Part shown: positions 6,593 through 15,090 of the stretch, in pieces | Layout of the letters: every line of letters begins with the position of its first letter | How positions within the stretch are numbered: the stretch's first letter is position 1 | NCBI GenBank assembly: GCA_002345025.1 | Contig: DDUX01000167.1 | Location: forward strand, 1 to 27,701 | Origin: Candidatus Accumulibacter iunctus | GTDB lineage: Bacteria > Pseudomonadota > Gammaproteobacteria > Burkholderiales > Rhodocyclaceae | Reading direction: 5' to 3' | Length of the DNA stretch: 27,701 nucleotides | Translations under genes and position numbers: made by a program | The notes under the pieces: model-generated | What the model saw: the letters and a program-made list of their open reading frames with translations, nothing else | What the model was told of the DNA's origin: nothing | The model's database searches: none

Positions 6593-7621
6593 ATGCTTGA
6601 GCACGGCGGCCGCCTGCGCGCAGCGGCGGCGCACTACGGGATTCCGACCGGCGAGTGGCTCGACCTGTCCACCGGCATCAATCCCGACCCCTGGCCGGTG
6701 CCGCCACTGCCGGCGAGTGCCTGGCAGCGCCTGCCGGAAGACGACGACGGCCTCGAAGCCGCCGCCGCCAGCGCCTACGGCAACCCCGGCCTGCTGCCGG
6801 TCGCCGGCTCACAGGCGGCGATCCAGCTCCTGCCGGCACTGCTGCCGCGCGCTGCCGTCGCCTGCGTGTCGCCGCTCTACGCCGAACACCCGCACTGCTG
6901 GCAGAAAGCCGGCCACCGCGTGCGACTGATCACCGGCAGCCTGTCGCGCGCACTCGCCGCCGCCACCCCCTACGTCCTGCTGTGCAATCCGAACAACCCG
7001 ACCGCCACCGCCCACACGCGCGCCGCCCTGCTGCACGCGGCCAGCGAACTGAAGCGCCGCGGCGGCTGGCTGATCGTCGACGAAGCCTTCATCGACCCGA
7101 CTCCCGACGACAGCGTCGCCGATCTCGCCGGTACGCCGGCGGCGCCGCGGCTGATCGTCCTGCGCTCGCTCGGCAAGTTCTTCGGCCTCGCCGGCGCGCG
7201 CGTCGGCTTCGTCCTCGCGGCGGCCGAACTGCTGCAGCGAATGCGCGCCGAACTCGGCCCGTGGACGGTTTCCGGCCCGGCGAGGAGCGTCGCGCGCCTC
7301 GCGCTGGCCGACCTCGACTGGCAGCGGACGGCGCGCCACCGCCTGCTCGCCGCCGGCGAGCGCCTGCACGACCTGCTCGCCGCGCATGGCGAAGTCCACG
7401 GCACAGCGCTCTTCGCCACGCTGCGCCGCGCCGACGGCGCGCAGCTCCATGACCACGTGGCGCACCGCGGCATCCTGACGCGGCTGTTCGCCGAGCACGG
7501 CCTGTTGCGCTTCGGACTGCCGGCCAGCGAGGACGACTGGCAGCGGCTGCACGCCGCGCTGCAGTCGCTGCCGCAGCAGGCCGCCGTGACGCAGCCGGGA
7601 GCGATGCATGCCGACGCATGA
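6593..7621 (+). CDS. cobD: Threonine-phosphate decarboxylase (CobD; CobC in the aerobic nomenclature)
   Basis: A 342-residue PLP enzyme of aminotransferase fold type I. Family members decarboxylate L-threonine-O-3-phosphate to aminopropanol phosphate, which links the corrin ring to the nucleotide loop. Visible motifs are LEHGGRLRAAAAHYGIP and WLDLSTGINPDPWPVP at the N-terminus (CobD-typical), CNPNNPT, WLIVDEAFID, and RSLGKFFGLAGARVGF, which holds the PLP lysine Lys195. The gene starts 66 bases after bluB and its end overlaps cobO by 14 bases, so the three genes are one operon. The start codon lacks a strong ribosome site, but the N-terminal family motif begins right at it. Confidence 0.93.
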   Translation: MLEHGGRLRAAAAHYGIPTGEWLDLSTGINPDPWPVPPLPASAWQRLPEDDDGLEAAAASAYGNPGLLPVAGSQAAIQLLPALLPRAAVACVSPLYAEHPHCWQKAGHRVRLITGSLSRALAAATPYVLLCNPNNPTATAHTRAALLHAASELKRRGGWLIVDEAFIDPTPDDSVADLAGTPAAPRLIVLRSLGKFFGLAGARVGFVLAAAELLQRMRAELGPWTVSGPARSVARLALADLDWQRTARHRLLAAGERLHDLLAAHGEVHGTALFATLRRADGAQLHDHVAHRGILTRLFAEHGLLRFGLPASEDDWQRLHAALQSLPQQAAVTQPGAMHADA

Positions 7622-8195
7622 GGAGCGGATGCAGAAGAAGCAGGCCGTGGTGCGCGGCAGGATCGAATCCGCACGGCACGAGCGCGGCATCCTGCTGCTC
7701 AACACCGGCAACGGCAAGGGCAAGTCGAGCGCCGCCTTCGGCGTCCTCGCGCGCGCGCTCGGCCACGGCCTGCGCGCCGCCGTCGTCCAGTTCGTCAAGG
7801 GCCGTTCGGACACCGGCGAGGAAGCCTTCTTCCGCGGCCACGCCAGCGTTGCCTGGCACGTCGGCGGCGAGGGCTTCACCTGGGAAACGCAGGATCGCGA
7901 GCGCGACGCGCGTGCCGCCGCTGCCGCCTGGCAGGTCGCCTGCGGGCACCTCGCCGACCCGGCGATCGACCTCGTCATCCTCGACGAACTGACCTACGCC
8001 TTCAAGTACGACTGGCTGCCGCTGCCGAAAGTGATCGCCGCGCTGCAGGCGCGGCCGCCGCTGCAGCACGTGATCATCACCGGCCGCGGCGCGCCGCCGG
8101 CGCTGCGCGAGATCGCCGACACGGTGACCGAGATGAACATGGAGAAGCACGCCTTCCGCGCCGGCATACGGGCGATGCCGGGGGTGGAGTACTAG
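7608..8195 (+). CDS. cobO: Cob(I)yrinic acid a,c-diamide adenosyltransferase (CobA/CobO/BtuR type)
   Basis: A 195-residue ATP:corrinoid adenosyltransferase that transfers the adenosyl group of ATP to reduced cobalt. The P-loop is TGNGKGKSS (33-41). Further family motifs are VVQFVKG, LVILDELTYAFKYDWL, ITGRGAPPALREIADTVTEM, and the C-terminal segment KHAFRAGIRAMPGVEY, close to the typical KHPF.AGI.AQ.GIE.Y ending. Length fits the family. It overlaps the end of cobD by 14 bases, suggesting translational coupling. It is the last gene of the riboswitch operon; a convergent glycosyltransferase gene follows after about 290 bases of non-coding DNA. Confidence 0.95.
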   Translation: MPTHEERMQKKQAVVRGRIESARHERGILLLNTGNGKGKSSAAFGVLARALGHGLRAAVVQFVKGRSDTGEEAFFRGHASVAWHVGGEGFTWETQDRERDARAAAAAWQVACGHLADPAIDLVILDELTYAFKYDWLPLPKVIAALQARPPLQHVIITGRGAPPALREIADTVTEMNMEKHAFRAGIRAMPGVEY

Positions 8196-8489
8196 TCTCC
8201 AGCCCCGCCAAGTCGGTTGCCTGAAATTGCGCTCTCCCGCGCCATGGCTGCGGCGTTTTTCACCTTGCCTGGCATGAGAAGGCAGCAAGAACCTCTGCAA
8301 TCCATTGACGGAACGAACCGCCGGGCAGCCAGACGGATTTCTCGGCGACGATCGGTGTCGCTCGTCGTCCCCCCGGTCGGCACTCGCGCCAGCACTCCGT
8401 GATCCCGCTGGCCGTCCGGTCGGCGACCGCCGGCCGGGCAGGCGTCCGGCGCCGCAACGATGCCGCCGTTGTCGCGCGCCGCATGCGCG

Positions 8490-9458
8490 TCACAGCCCGA
8501 GATCGCTGAGGATGGCGTGCACGCGATGGCCGTAGGTGTGCTCGGCCAGCACTCGCCGGCGGCCCGCGTCACCGATGCGCTTTGCGAGAGCGGGCTCCCG
8601 CTGCAGGCGGGCGACCAGCGCATTGAGTTCATCGCCATCCCGATACACCAGGATTTCCCGGCCCGGCTCGAAACACCGGGGCAGATCGGGCAGATCGTCG
8701 TTCAGGACCGGCGTGGCGCACGCCAGGGGTTCGAAGCTGCGCTGGTTGAGACCGTGCTCGACGTTGGCTTCGTTGCGCGCGTTGAGCACGGCAAGATGAC
8801 GTTGATAAAGCCGCACAAGACGGGCGCGGCCAATCTTGCGGTTGCTCACCTGATGGAATCCCTCCCGCGCCAGGACACTCCAATCGGTGCCGATCACCCG
8901 GGCCGGCTGCTCCAGACGCCGCACCGTCTGTTCGCGAAACCCGGTGCGACTGGCGACAAACAGCGCTTGCGGAATGCGCGGCCCATGTCGCGGCTGGAAC
9001 CGGTCCGGATCCACCGCCAGCGGCAGGAAGCGGCCGGCGGTGACGAATCCTGCCGCTTTGGCAGCAGCGAAGAAGCTGGTATCGGTGTAATAGAGCCGAT
9101 CGCAATGATCCGCCCGTTCCCGGCTGTCGGCCGGGAAGTGGTCCCCGACCAGCCCGGCGATCAACGGCCGCGGCGATCGTCCATGCAGGATCTGGTAATA
9201 GCCGAGCGGCACCCCGAACACGCCGGCCACCAGTACCAGATCCGGTTGGAAATCGGCCAGTGCACGTTCGAACCGGGCCATCATCCAGCCGGCAGTGGCT
9301 GCGCCACGGCCTTCCCACTTGACGCGCAGCCGCGAGCCAAGGTCCTCGCCGTTGATGGCAAAACTGCGCGCCGCGCAGCCCATCCGGGTGCAGGCGCCAT
9401 GCAGATTCTCGAGCCACAACACCAGGCTGCCCCGCTTGCCGAGCAACAGGATGCGCAT
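8490..9458 (-). CDS. CgeB-like / GT4-type glycosyltransferase
   Basis: A 322-residue cytoplasmic protein of GT-B type. The N-terminus MRILLLGKRGSLVLWLENL is a Rossmann start. The C-terminal third (LNQRSFEPLACATPVLNDDLPDLPRCFEPG, then EILVYRDGDEL and ending RVLAEHTYGHRVHAIL) follows the Glyco_trans_1_2 / CgeB C-terminal pattern, with the conserved Glu of the E-x7-E/D sugar-nucleotide region (FEPLACATPVL). It likely glycosylates a polysaccharide or protein; donor and acceptor cannot be told. The start is uncertain: ATG at 9458 begins exactly at the Rossmann motif but has no strong ribosome site, and in-frame starts upstream reach 9608. It stands alone, convergent with the B12 operon. Confidence 0.75.
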   Translation of the reverse strand: MRILLLGKRGSLVLWLENLHGACTRMGCAARSFAINGEDLGSRLRVKWEGRGAATAGWMMARFERALADFQPDLVLVAGVFGVPLGYYQILHGRSPRPLIAGLVGDHFPADSRERADHCDRLYYTDTSFFAAAKAAGFVTAGRFLPLAVDPDRFQPRHGPRIPQALFVASRTGFREQTVRRLEQPARVIGTDWSVLAREGFHQVSNRKIGRARLVRLYQRHLAVLNARNEANVEHGLNQRSFEPLACATPVLNDDLPDLPRCFEPGREILVYRDGDELNALVARLQREPALAKRIGDAGRRRVLAEHTYGHRVHAILSDLGL

Positions 9459-9946
9459 CGAGGGCCTGGCGCCATCCATCACGGTTCCACTGCCCGCTGC
9501 ATCCCAGCCAACCGCCGGACATTGACTGGCGATGCGCTGTCGCCTTGCGGACGCGCCCTCCTGCCCAGCCACAACCACCGGCAAGAGAGCGTCAAGCCGT
9601 TCTGACACATCCTGTCGATATCACCGAACATCCGCGCGCTCATTTCAAGAAGACTGCTGTCACGGCCGCTGTCCGGTTGGATCCGTTCGCCGGGTGTGCA
9701 CTTTGCCCAGCCGTGCGGCGGCGAAGTCGGCAAAGGCGGCCGAGTATATTGACGTCGATCAATCGTCGTCAACCGCAAGTCCGCTTCCGGCCGGGGCCGT
9801 GCGCAGGTTCGATGACAAGATGCAGCAGCCGTGTGGTACCCCATCCTCCGGTGGGTGCCGACCTGCTGGTGGAGCTTCGTCCGGAGGTCCAGGGCGGCTT
9901 TCTCACCTTGGGTCGCCGGCAGCGGCGAGAAACGCCCAGCCCCGAA
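9459..9946. other. Intergenic region with an FNR-like palindrome
   Basis: About 490 bases between two minus-strand genes; the right part of the glycosyltransferase ORF (to 9608) may extend into it. The one notable site is TTGAC-GTCG-ATCAA at 9749-9762, nine of ten bases of an FNR/Anr-type box, next to TATACT on the minus strand (9743-9748). No protein-coding gene is supported. Confidence 0.4.
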
Positions 9947-10774
9947 TCAGTCGTCCGTGCCGCCGACACGCAGGACGACGGTTTCCGGCGGGCAGTTGAA
10001 GCGAATGGGCAGGATGCTGGTCCCGATGCCAGCCGTCACCCAGGTCGTTGCCGGTGCGTCGGGTATCCAGCCCCAGGAATGGCCGCGAGGCACCCGCCCC
10101 GGCGTGATCAGCGCGCCGATCAACGGCAGCCGGACCTGGCCGCCGTGCGTGTGGCCGGCAAAGGCAACCACTGTCTGTGGCGGCAGGGCGGCGGCGTTCG
10201 CCGGGTCGTGCATCATCACGATCAGCCGGGCGTCGGCGGGTACGCCAGCGAAGGCCGCATCCGGGCGGGCGTGGCCGGTCATGTCGTCGCCGATGCCGGC
10301 CAGCCACAGCCTGCGATCGGCGCTGGCAAGCGGCAGCGCGCGGTTGTCGATGACCTGGATACCGGCTGTTTCCAGTGCCTTGCGCACGCGCTCGCCGTCA
10401 AGCCACCAGTCGTGGTTGCCGAGTGTGGCGAAGACGCCGAGGGGTGCCGTCAGCCCTGCGAGGACAGCGGCGATGTCTTCCGGCGCTACCGGTTGGCCAC
10501 CGAGGACGCCCTGAATGACGAAGTCGCCGGGGAGCAGAACGAGGTCCGGGCGTGCGGCATTGAGTTCGTCGACCACCCGCTGCAGCATCGGCAGGCCGGC
10601 GTGCGGGGCGCCGACATGGAAGTCGGCAGCAACGGCAATGGTCAGTGGCGCTCCGGTCCAGGCCGGCGCAGCGAGCACCAGCTGCCGCTGTTGCAGCCAG
10701 CCCGGCTCGATACCGACGCTCCAGCCGGCGATCCCGAGCACGAGGGCAGCAAGGGCGAGCCGCGTGCGTTTCAT
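9947..10774 (-). CDS. Membrane-anchored metallophosphoesterase (YkuE/YaeI-like)
   Basis: A 275-residue protein with an N-terminal hydrophobic anchor or signal (residues 5-25) and a complete calcineurin-like catalytic set: D-x-H (Asp51, His53 in ADFHVG), GD (Asp84 in LLPGDF), GNHD (119-122), MMHD (His189) and GHTHGGQ (207-213). The ending PIRFNCPPETVVLRV is typical of YkuE/YaeI relatives, some of which hydrolyse UDP-2,3-diacylglucosamine or other membrane-linked phosphates. It probably acts at the membrane with two bound metal ions. The ATG at 10774 starts the hydrophobic segment but lacks a strong ribosome site. The longer open frame upstream has no protein-like content. The true substrate is unknown. 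Confidence 0.85.
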   Translation of the reverse strand: MKRTRLALAALVLGIAGWSVGIEPGWLQQRQLVLAAPAWTGAPLTIAVAADFHVGAPHAGLPMLQRVVDELNAARPDLVLLPGDFVIQGVLGGQPVAPEDIAAVLAGLTAPLGVFATLGNHDWWLDGERVRKALETAGIQVIDNRALPLASADRRLWLAGIGDDMTGHARPDAAFAGVPADARLIVMMHDPANAAALPPQTVVAFAGHTHGGQVRLPLIGALITPGRVPRGHSWGWIPDAPATTWVTAGIGTSILPIRFNCPPETVVLRVGGTDD

Positions 10775-11090
10775 CCCGGTGCCGGCAGCGCGCTGGCGCT
10801 GCTGCACACCGGCAGCGCCGATGGACCTGGCGCGATTGGCGGGCTCGAGCCCTCGCCGGAACTTCTCCCGCTCAGCACAATGCCTGACGGCCGGTCGCAA
10901 CCGAAACCAGAAGGCCATAGCGGGTTCGCCAGAAACCTTCAGTGTTCACTGCCGCCTCTGCAGTGAGCACGACGCGCACGGCCTGACGCTGGCGAATCGC
11001 AACACGGACGACTGCGAAGTCGCGACTGGCTTCGCGCAGCACGGTCCTGACGCGCAGCCACCGCTAGGGTCAGCGCACCCCCGGCCTGGC
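10775..11090. other. Intergenic region with an 11-bp inverted repeat
   Basis: No gene seen. GTGTTCACTGC (10942-10952), a 7-base loop and GCAGTGAGCAC (10960-10970) form a stem with one weak pair. It lies about 120 bases beyond the stop of the minus-strand PEP-CTERM gene and could mark its transcript end, or be an operator for the metallophosphoesterase gene. It has no T-tract. Confidence 0.4.
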
Positions 11091-11984
11091 CTAAGGCCTT
11101 GCCGGTGGGCGACGCCAGGCCGCGGCCAACGCTCCGAGTCCGGCAAGAAACAGCGCCAGGACGCCGGGCTGGGGGACCGCATTGACCACCATCAGGTTGT
11201 CGAAACCGACTGTTGCGTCGGGCGGACCGAGGTGGAGGACGGCAAAATTGAAGCTGGGAGAGCGGTTGGCGGTGCTGGGCGGTTGGTCGAGCTTGCCCGA
11301 CCCAATCAAGTAAAAGAAGCCTCCGTCGATCAGATCCTCCGGCGGCCGGGTGAAATCCGGCCTGTGACCGTATTCCGGCAGTGCCACGGCGCTTGCCAGG
11401 TCGTCGCCGACCAAGAGGTCGAAACGGCTGCTGCCGCCGACGTCGCTGGTGTAGTCGGCGATCGACAGCGCGACGAAGACGATCGGCCGCTCGAACTGCA
11501 TCACGAGATAGGGCTTCGCCGTCCCCGCAACGGAATCGGCGGTCAGGAAGTAGTGGTCGGCTATATAGTTGCGCGGGTCGCCGGCCACCCCCGCCGCATT
11601 GCCGTAGGTGCCGCGCGGGTGGACGAGCCCGACGGCTGTGGCGCCGGGATCGATCTGGCCGATCCGGCTGCGCCAGTCGATCTGCTGCAAGCTGTCGCCA
11701 AAACCGAAGCGCACGCGGTTGTCACCGAGTTTCACCCAGTCCGTGAGCACCTGAGCGTTGACGAAACCGCTTTCGAAGTCCTGACGAGCCGACGTGCCGC
11801 GGCGGGAGAGGGAAACGACATGGGTCAGGAGACCGAAGGAATCGAACAGGGCAGCCTGGTCCTCATCGATCATGGCGGGGCTCGGGTCGTAGCTGACATC
11901 GCCCCACGCGGCGTGTGCCGATGGAAGGAAAGCCGCCACAGCGACGACGAACAAGACACGGAACCCACGCAGCAACCGGCGCAT
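11091..11984 (-). CDS. PEP-CTERM-type surface protein with VPQP signal
   Basis: A 297-residue secreted protein: signal peptide (FRVLFVVAVAAFLPSAHAA, residues ~8-26), a long unassigned beta-rich region (~27-268), and a C-terminal signal of VPQP, the hydrophobic stretch GVLALFLAGLGALAAAW and RRPPARP. The usual glutamate of the PEP motif is replaced by glutamine. The late segment PDATVGFDNLMVVNAVPQP is typical of PEP-CTERM proteins with a jelly-roll-like domain (GFDNL just before the signal). The start at 11984 is fixed by TGGAGGT seven bases upstream. No ligand or enzyme motif is visible. It may still be processed by the exosortase, or may stay as a membrane-tethered protein. Confidence 0.8.
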   Translation of the reverse strand: MRRLLRGFRVLFVVAVAAFLPSAHAAWGDVSYDPSPAMIDEDQAALFDSFGLLTHVVSLSRRGTSARQDFESGFVNAQVLTDWVKLGDNRVRFGFGDSLQQIDWRSRIGQIDPGATAVGLVHPRGTYGNAAGVAGDPRNYIADHYFLTADSVAGTAKPYLVMQFERPIVFVALSIADYTSDVGGSSRFDLLVGDDLASAVALPEYGHRPDFTRPPEDLIDGGFFYLIGSGKLDQPPSTANRSPSFNFAVLHLGPPDATVGFDNLMVVNAVPQPGVLALFLAGLGALAAAWRRPPARP

Positions 11985-12400
11985 CAGGACGACCTCCAGG
12001 ACAGAAGAACAAGCAGAGCAAGCGGGGGGAACGCAGCCTTGCTGGTGACGCTGAAATCCGACAGAGGCGTGCAGTCTATGAACCGCGCCCGCTGTCGTCA
12101 AGCTCGGAGCAGGCCATCGGCATGAGACGCAGCGGCGTGTTTCCCGATCCGCTGACGGCGCAGACCGCTGTTTGTGGCGGTCAGAACGGGCCGCGGCGAC
12201 GGCAATGCGTCCTTCCCCGGCACATGGCGGCTCTTGGAACAACGACGCCAGGAACGCCCGCCCCGCGAACCGCAACGTCAACACGCCCGACAACGCCAAG
12301 CGGGGAACGAGCAGGGTCATGCCGAGGCTTGGTCGACCTGCTGTGTAACGACTCCCCATCGCCAGACGACGAAGCGCCATCTCCCCGCTCGGAGACCCGC
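11985..12400. other. Intergenic region
   Basis: About 415 bases between a minus-strand PEP-CTERM gene and a plus-strand candidate gene. Open frames lack ribosome sites and look compositional. No PEP-CTERM box or convincing -24/-12 element was found before the minus-strand gene. Confidence 0.35.
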
Positions 12401-12724
12401 ATGGCCCGGTCCGCCGCCTTGCCGCTGCTGCTGCTCGCCGCCCTCCCTCCCACGGCTGCCGCGCACGCCGCTCCGTCGGCTGCCTGCGAGCGCAGCGGAC
12501 TGCAGGGCGTCGCGTACTGTATGAAGACCGCCTCACTTCGTCCGTGCAGCGCTGAGAGAAGCGCGGCGCGCTGCTGCAGCACGATCGCGTCGTCCGCTTC
12601 TGGTCACCGCCGCTGCCACTGCGGCATGGTCAGACGGCCCAGTCGCTGCGGCAGACATTGGCGCGAGTCGAGATGCGGGCCATCGGCAAGCGGGAGTTGG
12701 GGGCGGGTCGGGTCATACCAGTGA
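12401..12724 (+). pseudogene. Small secreted-protein gene, probably decayed after the signal peptide
   Basis: The ATG at 12401 has GGAG (12391-12394) six bases before it and starts a textbook signal peptide (MARSAALPLLLLAALPPTAAAHA). After about 45 residues the frame turns into Arg/Ser/Cys-rich sequence typical of out-of-frame reading. Another frame then carries a more protein-like run (RVVRFWSPPLPLRHGQ, later GKRELGAGRVIPVTNVPARL) that ends in a stop near 12765. The simplest reading is a secreted protein gene broken by indels. An intact short Cys-rich protein of 107 residues is the alternative. I do not recognise the family. Confidence 0.35.
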
Positions 12725-12958
12725 CGAACGTGCCGGCGCGTCTGCGCGCGAGGCGGTCGACGGCATGATGGTCGGCCAAGCGGAACGCTGCGCGGTTCTG
12801 CGCAGCCAGCGTGCGGAGCAGGACCTGGAACGTTCATCGGCGCCAATCCGGCAAGTGACGCGCAGGCCAGGATCACACCCAATGGCGAAGCGGCAAGACC
12901 AGATCTTGCCGCGCCTCCGGCGGTGGCTGCAGCGGCCGGATCGAATCCGCTTCCGGAT

Positions 12959-13339
12959 TCATTTCCAAGTGCCCCGTTCCGTCAGCAGGACCTTGCGATC
13001 GGTGCGGACTTCCAGCGTGCCTTGCTCGCCGTCCCCCTCTTCCCAGACGAAGTAGTGGGTCTTGCCATTGCGGAAGCGGTAGCCGAGAAAGCGACAGGGC
13101 GTCACGCGGTCGCGACAGGTGGTATGCATCGTTTCGCCGCGCAACTCGAGCGTCGCGCCGGTTTTCCTGTCGATGCCCCTGTAACCGACCCGCTCACAGG
13201 TCACCTCGCCCTCCGGACAACGAACGGTGATCTCGACCAGGTAGTTGTCAGTCTCCAGGATGTGCTTGCGAAAGGCATCCTCGGCCTGCACGACCGTGCC
13301 GACGAGAAACAACGCGACGATGCGGGACAGGGCTTTCAT
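12959..13339 (-). CDS. Small secreted protein of a conserved uncharacterised family
   Basis: A 126-residue protein with a signal peptide (MKALSRIVALFLVGTVVQAE) and a compact charged domain. The cysteines in VRCPEGEVTCERVGYRGI and TTCRDRVTPCRFLGYRF suggest two disulfides in the periplasm. The arrangement (VTC..V.Y.G...KTG..L.L.G.T.HT.C, CRFLGY.F.NG.T.YFV, KVLL.E.G.W at the end) resembles small hypothetical periplasmic proteins seen in many Proteobacteria; none has a function I can name. The start at 13339 has AAAGGA eight bases upstream; an in-frame ATG at 13348 has a poorly placed ribosome site. It is convergent with the preceding candidate gene and divergent from the Xre-RES operon. Confidence 0.7.
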   Translation of the reverse strand: MKALSRIVALFLVGTVVQAEDAFRKHILETDNYLVEITVRCPEGEVTCERVGYRGIDRKTGATLELRGETMHTTCRDRVTPCRFLGYRFRNGKTHYFVWEEGDGEQGTLEVRTDRKVLLTERGTWK

Positions 13340-13571
13340 CGAAGTCATCCTTTCGCTGCGATGCGGGCGAGGTGTTCGGGCTCCGTCGGCGCCCTTTCCC
13401 CGCATCACGACTGCCGTCAGGGCCTGCCAGAGCGGGGAACGGCTGCGCAAGTCGCGTTGCGCGATCGCCAGACGTTCTTCTACCACCTTTCATCGCCGCA
13501 CAGCCAGCCCCGGGCCGCGACGATCACGGGTGTCGGCGGCTCTGCGGCACCCCGGCAATCGGCGATTCGCC

Positions 13572-13599
13572 TTGCAATCCCGCAAACGGAGTGTAAACT
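13572..13599 (+). promoter_or_regulatory. Candidate promoter of the xre-res operon
   Basis: TTGCAA (13572-13577), 16 bases, TAAACT (13594-13599), about 20 bases before the antitoxin start. AAGGAG at 13608-13613 is the ribosome site. In known Xre-RES systems the antitoxin complex represses its own promoter. Confidence 0.45.
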
Positions 13600-13620
13600 A
13601 TCCGGAAAAGGAGCCACCTG

Positions 13621-14058
13621 ATGAACCTTGCCTATGCTTACCCCGCCAGCCGCTTCGAACCGGCGGCTCTTGTCGATCTCAATTCGCGCGCCGAGCGCGA
13701 GCGTCTGTCGAAGTCGGCGCTGCAGGGCTTCTTCAATCTGGCCACTGCCTGGCGGCTGCGCGACGAAGACGCGCGCGAGTTGCTCGGCGGCCTGTCGAGC
13801 AGCGCCTTCTACGAGTGGAAGAAGAACCCCGACCGGCTGCTCGAAGTCGATCGGATCACACGCATCTCCTACCTGATCGGCATCTACAAGGCCCTGCACA
13901 TCCTCTACGGCGACAAGCTGGCCGACGAGTGGGTCAGCCTGCCGAACAGCAACCGGATTTTTGCTGGCCGCTCGCCGCTCGCTTTCATGCTTGGCGGCGG
14001 TCTGCTGGCGATGCAGACCGTTCGCAAACTGCTCGAAGCGCGGCGCGGCGGCATATGA
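13621..14058 (+). CDS. Antitoxin of the Xre/MbcA/ParS family (DUF2384)
   Basis: A 145-residue antitoxin. The N-terminal two thirds are an Xre-like helical DNA-binding part (RLSKSALQGFFNLATAWRL, then ARELLGGLSSSAFYEWKK, DRITRISYLIGIYKALHILYG). The C-terminus is the MbcA/ParS toxin-binding domain (ADEWVSLPNSNRIFAGRSPLAFMLGGGLLAMQTVRKLLEA), with the typical W..LPN..F.G.SPL..M.GG order. It neutralises the RES toxin encoded next and probably represses the operon. The stop overlaps the toxin start by four bases (ATGA), so translation is coupled. The ribosome site AAGGAG lies eight bases upstream. Length fits the family, and no damage is seen. Confidence 0.92.
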   Translation: MNLAYAYPASRFEPAALVDLNSRAERERLSKSALQGFFNLATAWRLRDEDARELLGGLSSSAFYEWKKNPDRLLEVDRITRISYLIGIYKALHILYGDKLADEWVSLPNSNRIFAGRSPLAFMLGGGLLAMQTVRKLLEARRGGI

Positions 14059-14765
14059 GCCCGCCCGAGCCGCGCCTGTCGCGCCTGCGCCGGATCGATA
14101 CGGTGCGGCTGATTCCGTCGCGCTTTGCCGAGCGTGAGGATTCGGTGCTAACCGCAATCGCCGAGAACCTCGACCACCTGCGCGACCTGTTCGAACTCGA
14201 CAACGCCACCAACGAGAGGCTGATCGGCGAGCGTGGCGGCCTGCCGGGAATCGGCGTCGACGAACTGGTTTTCGGCGTGCCGAACTTCCGCATCGTCAAT
14301 GCCGCCTTCACCTACCCTCGCCCGGAAGGCAGCCGCTTCAACGACGGCGAGCGCGGCGCCTGGTATTGCGCTTTCGAACTGGAAACGGCACTCTCCGAGA
14401 TCATTTTCCACAAGACCGTCGAGTACCAGGAAATCGGCCGCTTCGACGACAGCGTCAACTATCAGGAAGTGCTCGCGGACTTCAGCAGCGAGTTCCACGA
14501 CTTGCGCGACGCGCCGACCTTTTCCGCCTGCCTCGACCCCGGCAGCTATGTCGCTTCGCAGAGTCTCGCCGCACGCCTGCTCGACGCCGGCTCGCTGGGA
14601 ATCATCTACCCCAGCGTGCGCCGCGCCGGCGGTACCAACCTCGCCTGCTTCCGGCCGGCGCTGGTCGGCAATCCCCGCCGCGCCGCGTCGTTTCGCCTGA
14701 CCTGGGCGGGCAGCCGGCAACCCCAGGTGGAGAGACTGGACCGCCAGGAAACAGGAGGCACGTGA
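14055..14765 (+). CDS. RES-domain toxin (NAD+-degrading)
   Basis: A 236-residue toxin of the Xre-RES type II system. In studied members the RES domain depletes NAD+ and stops growth. The conserved polar residues appear in order: Arg in EGSRFN, Tyr and Glu in WYCAFELETALSE, and Ser in IIYPSVRRAGG followed by TNLACFRPALV. The N-terminal part (RLSRLRRIDTVRLIPSRF, then DLFELDNATNERLIGE) is typical of the longer proteobacterial RES proteins. The true start is the ATG at 14055 overlapping the antitoxin stop; the open frame further upstream is compositional. It appears intact. A second toxin-antitoxin module follows within 400 bases. Confidence 0.92.
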   Translation: MSPPEPRLSRLRRIDTVRLIPSRFAEREDSVLTAIAENLDHLRDLFELDNATNERLIGERGGLPGIGVDELVFGVPNFRIVNAAFTYPRPEGSRFNDGERGAWYCAFELETALSEIIFHKTVEYQEIGRFDDSVNYQEVLADFSSEFHDLRDAPTFSACLDPGSYVASQSLAARLLDAGSLGIIYPSVRRAGGTNLACFRPALVGNPRRAASFRLTWAGSRQPQVERLDRQETGGT

Positions 14766-15090
14766 AACGATCGACCCGACATGTCAGCACGCCCACGGCC
14801 ATGACGACCGCTGCCAACCACACAACCAACGCGCTGCTCGACAGACACCCGGAAGCGCGGACCTTCAGCGTCAGCGTCGAGGACCTGCTGGACGTGGTGG
14901 CAAGCGGCCGGCCTCGCCCGGATATTGCTCGCTGCCGACGCGGACGCGGACGCCTTCGCCCTGCATTTCGACCTCGATGCTGCGGACTTTGTCTTTCCTC
15001 CGGTCATCGGCAAACGCCGCGTCAGCACCCACTGGCGCACCGAGATACGGTACATCTCGACGTTCGAGGCGAGGACAGGATCGCGAACCA
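14766..15090. other. Unassigned stretch between two toxin-antitoxin modules
   Basis: Two plus-strand frames share protein-like segments but no start or stop defines a gene: one reads HPEARTFSVSVEDLLDVVASGR near 14847-14912, and the other then reads AADADADAFALHFDLDAADF and FPPVIGKRRVSTHW near 14927-15035. This could be a frameshifted gene fragment. I cannot name it. Confidence 0.35.

Noticed and set aside
12604..12882. Minus-strand 92-residue gene
   Set aside because: It has no ribosome site and no recognisable family, and it overlaps the protein-like plus-strand frame.
13591..13609. A fourth PEP-CTERM box (GTGTAAACTATCCGGAAAA)
   Set aside because: It shares GTGTAAA but lacks CGACA, stands before a toxin-antitoxin operon, and fits better as part of a sigma70 -10 region.
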